A stretch of DNA of 64,000 nucleotides, taken from positions 30,406,589-30,470,588 of the forward strand of contig NC_133221.1 in NCBI RefSeq assembly GCF_040436345.1, read 5' to 3'. The notes below the pieces were generated by a model. The model was given only the letters and a program-made list of their open reading frames with translations. It was not told where the DNA came from and did not search any database. The first letter of the stretch is position 1, and each line of letters begins with the position of its first letter. This DNA is from Pagrus major. Its lineage: Eukaryota > Chordata > Actinopteri > Spariformes > Sparidae. The position numbers and the translations under genes are program-made. Positions 35,770 to 46,693 of this stretch are shown here, in pieces.

Positions 35770-36255
35770 CCTGTGAGCCTCCAGCCTCTTCTCCTACACC
35801 TCCTCCAGCTTCTCCTCCTCTACCTCCTCCAGCTCCTTCTCCTCCATCTCCTCCAGCTTCTCCTCCTCTCCCTCCTCCAGCCTCTTCTCCTCCATCTCCT
35901 CCAGCCTCTTCTCTTCCTCTCCCTCCTCCAGCCTCTTCTCCTCCATCTCCTACAGCCTCTCCTGCTCTCCCTCCTCCAGCCTCTTCTCTTCCTCTCCCTC
36001 CTCCAGCCTCTTCTCCTCCATCTCCTCCAGCCTCTTCTCTTCCTCTCCCTCCTCCAGCCTCTTCTCCTCCATCTCCTCCAGCCTCTCCTGCTCTCCCTCC
36101 TCCAGCCTCTTCTCCTCCATCTCCTCCAGCCTCTCCTGCTCTCCCTCCTCCAGCCTCTTCTCTTCCTCTCCCTCCTCCAGCTTCTTCTCCTCCATCTCCT
36201 CCAGCCTCTCCTGCTCTCCCTCCTCCAGCCTCTCCTCCTTTATCTTCTTCTGCAT
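35770..36255. repeat. CT-rich minisatellite (TCTCCTCCAGCC-type units)
   Basis: Nearly 490 bp of CCTCCAGCCTCTTCTCCTCC variants directly after the LINE 3' end. All long frames here (Pro/Ser, Leu/Gln, Gly/Glu) come from the repeat. Confidence 0.95.
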
Positions 36256-36574
36256 CTCTACTATCGGTCACCTGACAAAAATATATTGATGCATGACATG
36301 AACAGTGGGACAATTTGGGGTGCAACAATCATCAATTTTGATGATACGGTTATAGAGGAAAAAACTTAGTTTCACAATTATCATGAGTTTGGATGTATAA
36401 AATCACATTTGTAATCCGAAGTTTTATTGTATTTTTCCCTAAATCTTTCATTGTTGGTGTTTTTTTAAACAGTTGCTGACTTTCAACATAAAAATAATAC
36501 ATGACAATAAGTGTATCCCTTTGGCATTAAATATAAGCTTTTTTAAAATCTTTGCATTGTTGAGCCTCTACAGT

Positions 36575-36740
36575 TATAATAACAATAATAATAATAACAA
36601 TAATAACAATACATTTTATTTATCAGCACTTTCAATAAAACTCAAAGACACTTTACAAGATTATTGAGAGCTTTGTAATTGATGAGGAGGATCTTGAAGT
36701 GGATATGCTGCTTTATTGGGAGCCAGTTGCAGGATGGGTG
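36575..36740. mobile_element. (AATAAC)n and LINE/SINE-derived repeat
   Basis: An AATAAC run followed by CATTTTATTTATCAGCACTT and TTGGGAGCCAGTTGCAGGAT, phrases shared with the interspersed repeat in gene C intron 2. Confidence 0.55.
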
Positions 36741-37908
36741 TAACGCATTTCTTTGAGTCACTTGTACTTTGACTTCTAAAGAAGTCTCTTATGTCCACTT
36801 TTCTTTTTTTAGACATCCTGGCTGCGCCTAATTACCAAACACACATACACACGCACGCCCAGGCAAAATAAACGCCCAATTTACCGGCAGATTAATAAGG
36901 ACTCCTGGGCAACTAGCAGACCGGTGTGCAAACAAGATGCAAGATGCATCGAGGAGCTTGTGGGCGGTCTAAACTAAGGGAAACAGGCTTCAGCTTGAGC
37001 GGCCGTTTTCCGCTTGGTCCTAGTGCTTGTCGAGTCTCTGTTTACTACAGCGTAACATTGTTTTTGGTCGGTAAAAACTGCAGGGGACCAAAACGGCCTT
37101 TTGAAAAAGTGCAGGGGACATGTCCCCTGTGTCAAACCGGAAGAGACTGACTTCCTCTCTCTATAAAGTGAACACTCCATCTGTACCGCTGTGGTTTGGT
37201 CCCACTCCCTCTGTCAGTATATGAGCAGGCTGGGCTGTCCTCCTCAGAGAAGGCCCTGAGTAACTTGGTGCCCTCTCTAAGATATTAGCTGGTGCCCCTT
37301 GTATCTTAGACAGTTACCATCACACAGGAGTCATGTTCATATACTCACACAGAAACCACATTACCTTATGTCGAGTTTCTTTATTCTAGAAATAAAACAG
37401 TAGTAAAGAAACAATGGCATAAAACAAAATAAAAATACAATATAAATGAGGTATTGCACAAAAATATTATATCAAAGAAATCAGTGCAGATTTACAAATA
37501 TAAATAAGACTATTGTACAAAACAGAAACTAAAGTGCAATATGCATAATGTAGACATCTGCTGAGAGACCACATGATTTACTTAATGATGGAGAGTCCAC
37601 TGAGATGTTCTTGCCCCGTAGAAGATCTCAGGTAGGTTTTAATGAGTTTGAGCCCAGCTGTGCTGACATGGAGGGGACAGTAGAAGCTGATGCTGCATCA
37701 CTGGGCTTGTCTGAGGTGACGGGGACAGCTGATACATTATATTCAAAAATAAAGTGTAGTATTTTATATCACAGAGCAAAACATGAAAATATTTAATAAC
37801 AGACCTTATTCCAGGAATTTAAGACAAAACTCTAAAAATTTCAAGGGAACTGGAAGTGCAACAATGCTAAGGAGGTAACAATTTAAATAAGATGTATAGC
37901 CCTTATTC
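36741..37908. other. Unassigned spacer before copy B
   Basis: No gene recognised. It includes an 18-bp perfect palindrome (37112-37129) and probable transposon sequence at 36,900-37,260. Confidence 0.4.
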
Positions 37909-38135
37909 TTTTCACTGCAACCCTGCAGTCATATCATCTGAATCCATGTTTGTTGTTATCAGAATGTCACAGGACAGTCTGGAGGCCTTCCTGCTGATGA
38001 TAAGTTATGGTAACCCAAAGTGTCTGCCTGTTCAACTATTTCTCTTTTGCAAATTGTTATATAAAGCCAACAGAGGACTCATGAATATTTAACAGATCAG
38101 ATAACAAAGTACCATGTAGATTAAAAAAGGCCAAA

Positions 38136-38178
38136 CAAGTAAAAGCGAAAGAAGATTGTCTTCTTTCGCTTTAACTTG
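38136..38178. repeat. Near-perfect hairpin
   Basis: Arms CAAGTAAAAGCGAAAGAAGA and TCTTCTTTCGCTTTAACTTG, 20 bp with one mismatch, around a TTG loop. Copy A has a poly-A run at this place instead. Confidence 0.9.
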
Positions 38179-40860
38179 TTGTTTTTTCAGGGGAATTCCA
38201 TCTCTTCAAATCTCTTTCACTTTCAAGCCCTTCAGAATAAAAGCTTCATAAATGCTCTCTATCAATAGGTACTGGAGGTGATTGTAGATGAGTTGGCTGA
38301 CAAATTAAACAGAAAATATTGTGCTCTGGTTTTATTGTGTGAAGATCATAGAAAGAAGCAGTACTGTCCTACTGTGCCTGTCATCAAGTGATATGACTCA
38401 CATGTCACAGTGCTACTGTGGCAGTCCTGTAGTTTTTCTGTCTTCTGTTCTCCCTACCTGCTTTCCCCCCTCCTTCTCTCCCTCACCTGCTCCTTCTCCT
38501 GTGTGTGTGTGTGTGTGTGTGTGTGGGCGTGGCAGCAGCAGCAGAGTGGCACACCTGTTCCAGATCATCTCATCTCCCTCTGGCTTTATCTACCTGGTCT
38601 CTCCACCACTTTGGCCCTAGATTATTACATCCCATACGGTGACTGTAGTGCTGCGACGTAGTGTTTCCTAGACACTCAAAGTATTTTGTGTTTTCTGTGT
38701 TTTCACCTTTGCACGAATGACCTTGTTCTTTGGCTGCAGAAATCTCCACCGCCGTTCTGCACTACTTCCAGTTTGCTCTCCTGTGTTCCTCCAGCCAAGC
38801 CTGCCTGCCTGCCTGGTCTTCTCCTCCCCATTACCCTCCGGAAATCAGTTTGTGAAATTAAATCCTTTGTTCACTGACTTCCTGTCTCTGATATCTGCAG
38901 TTGGGTCCTAAGAAAAAACCCCACCGTAACATCACATTGGCAGGGAAACATTCTTAATGAGCAGGTCTCATCATATCACGCTCAGTCCTGCTGACATGCA
39001 CTCCTGATAAGTGAGCCTCACAAGGTCATGCTGAACTTTACCTCGTTCAGTATGAAAGCTTGTGTTGTATTTTCTGCCCCTTAACAGCTGACACTGCCAA
39101 ACCACAAATGGAAATACCCCTCTCCCCAGCTATCATAAAAGGCTCAGTGTTATTGTTCCATGTTCCCTCATGCTGGTTATTCTCTGCATGTTGTTGACTC
39201 GTGATGTCTTGTGTTCTCTTTGCAGATGTAACTGGTCTGACTGGGGATAAACCTATAAAGAAGTGGCAGGAACCTTGACTCTCTCACTTCAACCTCCCAG
39301 CTTGGCAGCAGTGGTTGGTCTGGGGACTGTTTCCATTTACTTCTCTTTTTCTTAAGGGTTTTCTGGTGGGTCAAGTAGTCTGATTTTCATCAGACATTTT
39401 CTGTTTTTCTCTGTCGGTTTAGCCCTGATAATGTTTGTTAGGACTGAGGGTTTGCATTTTCTCATTTACCATCAGCACAACACATTTTCTGATCTGACGC
39501 TCATGTGGACAGGACAATGTCATCTGTCTGTGCCATCAGAAGCAAATCAGTGCTGAAAATACATCTGTTTTATGAAATGACTTGGCACTATGGTTAAGCT
39601 TGATTTAGATTAAAGCACAAATACTACTAGGTGAGGTTAAACTAAAGATGGTTTGATTTAAAACGACTGCTTCATTAAGGTTAGAGGATCTTGGTTACAA
39701 TATTAACAACATGTCTAAGTTTAGGGAACAACTGTTGTCTTGTTAAAAGAAACATTGACTGTTGGAAGGAATGAGGAAACGAACAGTACTCTGCTGTGTG
39801 AAACTAAGAGGTTTGGCTGACTCAGGAATCCACCCCAAACCTCAAACTATTGGTGCATGACTTCCTCCTTAACTCAGCATGGACAAGTCATATGATTATG
39901 GGCTTTGTGTAGACAGATGTTATTTTGGAGTGTTTGCTGACCAGTGTTGTTGTTCTGTGGAGAATCAAAGTCCACATCTCATTGGCACACAGGAGAGAGG
40001 GAGGCGGCTGTGTGGTTTTGTGCAAAGGTAATTTGATTTTGGCACAACATATTGTTTATGATTAAGCAGTAAATATCTGTTTGGTTAGTTTCAGTTCCTC
40101 CAAACTAACTGATTTATTTTAACGGGGAAATAAAAGCCCTGCCACAGAAAGTGATTGTTGTTCTATGCATATGGCCAAATGCACCTTTATCATCCATGGC
40201 ACACACAGTACTCTGTCTGAAGGTGTATCATGTTGTGTGTTTACTTCAAGTGTCGTGACCATCAGGAAACATATCAAGAGACTCAAGTTAACATCAAGAA
40301 TCTTTCCATCGACCACCACAGCTGCTCTACTACCTGCCCTCTGTGAAATGCACTACTGGTAGCTACATTTACATCCAAATGATAATATTTGCTCTCATAA
40401 CTAATTATGCATATTCTATTTGTTTTGTCAATGTGTCACCATTATGGCAGAGGGGACACGTGTTCAGTGCTCTTTACCACACCCTGCTACAGGTGATAGG
40501 GATACAGTGGGAGGAGAATGTACAGGAAGGATCTGAGCTCTGACAAAGATGATTTGTTGCCTCGCCAGCAGCACAATGTGGAGGATTTTGAGGATCTTTG
40601 TTTAATTTCTTATTTATCTATTTTAACTTATCCGACACTGCTACAGATTAAATGATGTGACAGGTCACGTTAGAGTTTTACAGCCTCATCAGTGCAATTC
40701 AGGCTCCACCACAGACTTTTATTTTGAAAGGTTAAAACGTCCTCCTTCTCTTCACGGACACAAAGTGCGCAGTCTTGTTCACCATACGGTATGTTCTGTA
40801 TCTTATTTCTTTTCTTTAAAGATGCTAACACATTGTCACACTGTTGAAGTGTGTGTCGTT

Positions 40861-40878
40861 ATGGCTCGTGTATTACAT
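40861..40878 (+). CDS. Tentative first coding exon of TNFR gene B
   Basis: Identical in sequence to the copy A candidate (MARVLH, phase 0, GTATAT donor). Same weak support. Confidence 0.25.
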
Positions 40879-41438
40879 GTATATAGTTTATTATAAGTGT
40901 TGCTGCTGATCGGAGCTGCTCTTTCTGTGTGACTGTGACGTCTGTCTGGCTCCATGAAGGTACAGGAGGTTAGAAATGAAGACGAACAATGAAGTTTGAC
41001 CCCGTGTGACGGTTAGAACATCGAGGTCAGGTCAATATACAAGACAGAGCTGAGATACTGTTGGCATGCGGTTTACCTCTGACTGTTTCTGGTAATATAA
41101 TAATAACATAATATAATATAAAAGGAAAGGAAAGAATAAATGCAGGCGAATATAATTAGATAGCAGTGTTGGGGGTAACTTGTTAAAAAGTAATCCGTTT
41201 TTTCTTGTAACGAGTAACGTAACGCATTAGTTCTGTAATTCAAGTAATCCATTATGGAGAGACTTCTTAGCCTTGGAAGTCTTGTCCTTACTCCCCAGAG
41301 GAACCAGCTGTCTGAGGAGACTTCTCTCTTCTCCTGCGTCACAATCACTACTTTGAAACAGAGTAAAGTAGAGAGCAGGACATTGGCTGAGTGAGTCTGT
41401 GTTTGAAAAGCCTAAATGCATTTATATAGTTTGCAGTG

Positions 41439-42529
41439 CAGTGTTGGGCAAGTTACTTTCAAAATGAAATATATTACATATTACTGGTTACCTTCATTTT
41501 AAAGTAATGTACTGACTTATTTCACTACTCACTAGTTACTTTCAACAAAAAGCCCAGATACCCTCTATAGAACACTGAGATAGCCGAGATCTTTCTAAAT
41601 AAAGGAATGTCCTTGGACTCAGTGATCAGCAGGCAGACTAAGGATCACAGTCTGATATATTATGAGATGATAGGAATAAAGATTTTGAATTGTAGGCTCA
41701 GTCATATGAAAGACAACAGACCTGTACCTTCTATAATGACATGACAGTTAACAAAGAACTGATCTGCTCGGCTGTATTAAACACTCAGAGCCTATATTAA
41801 TATGGTCGTGTTGGTGTGGATGGATTCTTTAAAAAACAACAAACACTTCACTTCAGTCAGTAACATGGATTGCAACACGTTACGTGACATAACTGATAAT
41901 ATGTTACTGAAGTATCATTAGTAGCGCGTTAAATTACTCTATTACTGCTAAAAGAAATGTATTACTTTAACATGTTGCTTTTGTAATGCGTTAACACTAA
42001 TAACTTGTGTGTGTTTTGAAAAAGAAAAGCGAAGGCAACTTTCATTATATTTGTGCTTCTATCATTTCTATGTCAGCACTCATAGTTTGCGGGTTCATTA
42101 GTTTTATTTTTAAACATCATGTAACAGGCTATCAGAGCCCGTGTTGTGTTGTTTTCACTGTCACAGCTGGGCCTAGTACTGTATGCCTCTGCACAGGTCA
42201 CTGTCAGATTGATACAAACTCAGAGCTGTAAATGTTATATTGCATCTGTCATTCCTATTATCAGGCTGGGAGTTACTGACTGTGGGCTGTAAAGAAGGCT
42301 ACACAATGACAGTAGTGTTCAAAGGTACATGTACAGCTGGCTACACGCCGTCTGGACAATATAACCCACAAGCGTGAGTCACAAAAGAGTTTTACTGTAC
42401 TTTTTGTAACTCTAAAGTACTCTAACACATTACTTTTCTCAGTAGAGAACGCAGTCACTTAACAAGTTACTTTTTAATGGCAGTAATCTTGTAACGTAAT
42501 GAGTTACTTCTAAAAGTAACCCAGCACTG
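41439..42529. mobile_element. MITE-like element with CAGTG(T/C)TGGG ends
   Basis: Starts CAGTGTTGGGCAAGTTACTT and ends with AAGTAACCCAGCACTG, an inverted match. Inner flanks have the GTTACTTT/TAACGTAATG words of this widespread fish family. A related shorter piece is at about 19,652. The middle (about 42,000-42,380) is unlike the flanks. Confidence 0.65.
42128..42373 (+). CDS. Two exon-like cysteine-rich segments inside the MITE
   Basis: Segment 1 (42128-42196, 69 nt) lies between CAG and GTCACT and reads YQSPCCVV, then PSTVCLCT, phase 1 to 1. Segment 2 (42265-42373, 109 nt) lies between ATCAG and GTGAGT and reads ELLTVGCKEGYTMTVVF, then GTCTAGYTPSGQYNP, phase 1 to 2. The gap of 68 bp is intron-sized for fish. 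I do not recognise the protein. Copy A lacks it. It may be captured host exons or chance. Confidence 0.3.
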
Positions 42530-43029
42530 TTAGATAGTAGTCACATGGTGGCTCCGAATCCTCATTCACTGACTAATAGTTAAAAAGTCAAAGTCCAGTG
42601 AAGAACAGTGTCGAGGTTAATATGTTTCAAAGTAATGATACGTTACAAAGTAACACATTGGAGTACTCCGATTACTTTTTTGTGGTAAAGAGTTGAGTTT
42701 TGCAATTCAAGTAATCTGTTATTTAATTATTATTTCAAACAGGTAGTCCCTTATTGTAAGAATGTCAGTTTATATCTCTGTTCCTTTTGTTGCCACTACA
42801 AACAACAGAAATGGTCGATGTGTTTTTTTCCTACTTCTTGGGAGGCAGTACGCAGCTACCTGTGGTTGTGTTGTAGCTCTGCTAGCAGAATGGCCTGATG
42901 CAACAGCCACTGGTTCATCAGTGACATGTTGAAACATGCTGTACTGTAGGCCACAGGAGCTCGTGTTTTCTTGTTTTCAGAGAGGCAGTTGTACAGAGCC
43001 CCCCTGGTGTCAGTCGAGAAAAAAAAAAA

Positions 43030-43350
43030 AGCCCTCTACTAAACTGAGGGAACAGATTGCTAAACTGTGCGCACGGTTTACTAAATTGAGGGAACAGATT
43101 GCTAAACTGCGCACAGTTTAATAAACTGAGGGAACAGATTGCTAAACTGTGCGCACAGTTTACTAAACTGAGGGAACAGATTACTAAACTGAGGGAACAG
43201 ATTGCTAAACTGTGCGCACAGTTTACTAAACTGAGGGAACAGTTTAATAAACTGAGGGAACAGATTACTAAACTGAGGGAACAGATTGCAAAACTGTGCG
43301 CACAGTTTACTAAACTGAGGGAACAGATTGCTAAACTGTGTGCACAGTGC
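43030..43350. repeat. 21-bp composite minisatellite
   Basis: Alternating 21-mers CTAAACTGAGGGAACAGATT(G) and CTAAACTGTGCGCACAGTTT(A). Because 21 is divisible by three, both strands stay open; the plus frame reads KLREQIAKLCAQFT over and over. Absent from copy A. Confidence 0.95.
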
Positions 43351-44119
43351 TCCAGATGAATGGGGGCAGTATTTCACCTGCTCAATGTTTAGTTCAAACA
43401 CTTTTTGTTATTCATTTGATATATTTCATTTATTTCTGTACAAATTCATTGTTGCAAGTTGTTAAAATTGTAAAGACCAAAATAATCACTACTAAGTATG
43501 TATTTAGTTACCCATATATTCACCATTCCTCAGTGTCATTGTTGCATCCTTTTGTTACACAGTAAGTGCTAAATAAAACTTTTGGAGGTGCACACTGATG
43601 CTAAAACCCGAGAACAGCTCATTCTGTTGGTGTAACAAGCACAGGTCTGTGTAAGCAGGCATACTGAACCACCACTGTAACCCACATCTGAGTAAAGCTA
43701 GCACTAAACTCTTTCAGGCAGGTTGGAATGTTTCATTTCAGTTACTGTGAACACAAAAAAATCTTCATGTTTCATGATATTTATTACAAATGAACAAGAA
43801 ATTGGTGATAAATACAAATGAGTGCAAAAACAAGATATCGGTTTGGAAGGAGTTTGCCTTGGTGTTTGGTGCATAATAAATGAAGCTAAAAACTACAACA
43901 GTCAAGAACATACATATAGAATACAAATACAAGGAAATACTATAACAAAAGTTTTAACACGTATGTATGTATTAGACTCGCAAAGCTCTACATGTTTGTG
44001 CAAACCTCTTCATCATGAGATGTGCAAAAGTTCACAGTATAGAGTATATGTCATGGGATGATGGTCAAAGATGTCAGCTGATCCAGACACATTGTTTTTA
44101 TCAGAACATGTGTTTATTG

Positions 44120-45138
44120 TACAGTGTGAACAGTGATGTGATCAGAATCAGATATATACAGTGTGAACAGTGATGTGTTCAGATCAGAAATATACAGTGT
44201 GAACAGTGATGTGTTCAGAATCAGATATATACAGTGTGAACAGTGATGTGTTCAGATCAGAATCAGATATATACAGTGTGAACAGTGATGTGATCAGAAT
44301 CAGATATATACAGTGTGAACAGTGATGTGATCAGAATCAGATATATACAGTGTGAACAGTGATGTGATCAGAATCAGATATATACAGTGTGAACAGTGAT
44401 GTGTTCAGAATCAGATATATACAGTGTGAACAGTGATGTGATCAGAATCAGATATATACAGTGTGAACAGTGATGTGTTCAGAATCAGATATATACAGTG
44501 TGAACAGTGATGTGTTCAGAATCAGATATATACAGTGTGAACAGTGATGTGATCAGAATCAGATATATACAGTGTGAACAGTGATGTGATCAGAATCAGA
44601 TATATACAGTGTGAACAGTGATGTGTTCAGAATCAGATATATACAGTGTGAACAGTGATGTGTTCAGATCAGAATCAGATATATACAGTGTGAACAGTGA
44701 TGTGATCAGAATCAGATATATACAGTGTGAACAGTGATGTGATCAGAATCAGATATATACAGTGTGAACAGTGATGTGATCAGAATCAGATATATACAGT
44801 GTGAACAGTGATGTGTTCAGAATCAGATATATACAGTGTGAACAGTGATGTGATCAGAATCAGATATATACAGTGTGAACAGTGATGTGTTCAGAATCAG
44901 ATATATACAGTGTGAACAGTGATGTGTTCAGAATCAGATATATACAGTGTGAACAGTGATGTGATCAGAATCAGATATATACAGTGTGAACAGTGATGTG
45001 ATCAGAATCAGATATATACAGTGTGAACAGTGATGTGTTCAGATCAGAATCAGATATATACAGTGTGAACAGTGATGTGATCAGAATCAGATATATACAG
45101 TGTGAACAGTGATGTGATCAGAATCAGATATGTACAGT
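44120..45138. repeat. 37-bp minisatellite, expanded with higher-order structure (copy B)
   Basis: About 27 units of the 37-bp repeat of 21,148-21,426. Variants (GATC, GTTC, and GTTC with an extra 5 bp) follow an order repeated over about 412 and 375 bp. Confidence 0.95.
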
Positions 45139-45349
45139 ATGTACGGTGTAGTGTTTTGACATTTTTTTTCTAAAGCCTTCTGCATCTTTGTGTTTGTGTC
45201 ATTTTTTGAATGTTTTAAGCTAAAATTTTGTCCAGATCTTACAAAATGCACCTTAGCCAGGTTTTTTTATTTACATGACATTTAAGATGTCTGGTCACTG
45301 CAGAAAGCTCAAAATAAACTGTTTGCTCAGCAGTTAGTTTAATCTCTGC

Positions 45350-45697
45350 ATGGATTCTGTTTTCTTTAAGTTTTCAGATGGTGTCCTGGTTATGGGTTTT
45401 ATATCTCACTTCATCATAAAACTCAGTGAGATGAAATCTTCAGCCAATAAAAACTGTGATCCAGCTGTACAAAATGAAAAGAAAACCTGCACTATTTCCG
45501 TCATTATTACTGGTAAAGTAATTTGTTATTACACAAAGCTTTTATTTGCTCCTCCTCGCCAATGTTTCCTTCCTTTTGTACACCTTTTTTCTATTCTCTG
45601 TCCCTCACACACATCTACAAATATTTTAGTGTCAAGAAAAGAAAATGGAGAAGTGCTTTGTGTTCATCAGAGAGGCTTCATCAGTTCTACTGTATGA
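45350..45697 (+). CDS. Conserved 115-codon frame of unknown status (copy B)
   Basis: Same length and reading frame as 21696-22043, with about nine residue differences, mostly in the first half (for example MGFISHFIIKLSEMKS). See the copy A entry for possible splice sites. Coding status is unproven. Confidence 0.25.
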   Translation: MDSVFFKFSDGVLVMGFISHFIIKLSEMKSSANKNCDPAVQNEKKTCTISVIITGKVICYYTKLLFAPPRQCFLPFVHLFSILCPSHTSTNILVSRKENGEVLCVHQRGFISSTV

Positions 45698-46693
45698 AAA
45701 CAGCTGCCCTGCCTTTAACTTCTGAATAAGAAGAGAGTAGGTGGGGCAAAAGTCAAGATGGAGCTGTTTTTATATCTAGCAGGCTACTGGTGTGAAGGTG
45801 TGAACTAGGTGGAACGTTTGTTTCCAGTGGTAGGATGATGGGGGTGGGTGGGGGAAAATAGCTAGCAGTGACCAGTAACTGTGAACACACATTTCCAAGC
45901 AGTTTAGAAATGAAGAATTAGAACATTAAACAGTACTTTGATGTATGGGAAAATATATACCATATATGGTAAACACTGGTGTACCTCCACCTTAACAGAC
46001 ACAGGCCACGTCACAGGAATGTTGCTGAGATTTAACATGTGCCAGGCCACACAGTGACCTTACTCTTAAGACTCCAGCGACTGTCTAACAGGCTTGGGAG
46101 TAATGGAGTACATGTAAAAGGATTACATAACCAGGATACAAAAAACCAGTAACTTTATTCCATAAAGGTTACAGAAAAAAATAACAGTAATAACATTACT
46201 GATACACTCAGGTAAGGGGGGGATTAGTAACATGATTGCAATTTTAAAATAAAGAATGATATACTGGTCTGTAACCATGAACATGCACACACATCATGAC
46301 AACACTTCTCCAGTCTCACACAACATCACTGTGGTCTGAAGTGAAGCCAAATACACAAGTGTGTATTTTTACAGAAAACACACTCGTTATGAAGATTAAA
46401 TATAAAAGTCATCTTATTGATATTTCTTTTCTTCAGTCTTTATATGTATATGTTTGGTACTGAGGTAATCCAAAAGTAAATCAAGTAATCAAGTTACATT
46501 ACTTTAATATTGTGATACTTACATTACTGATTACATTGTTTAACAGGTAATCAGTAACTGTATCAGAATACATGTTTAAAGTAACCCTCATAACCCTGCT
46601 GTCAAATGACATGAATGTGACCTCATTGACTCACATGTGGTTTCATGCTGTAACTCTTGTTCTTCTACTTTGATCGTCCGTTCTTCTTCACAG

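Noticed and set aside
35667-36369. Long Pro-rich, Leu/Gln-rich and Gly/Glu-rich open frames on both strands
   Set aside because: All arise from one CT-rich tandem repeat; composition alone keeps every frame open.
43030-45138. CRISPR-like repeat arrays
   Set aside because: Units are directly adjacent with no unique spacers, in a vertebrate genome; these are minisatellites.
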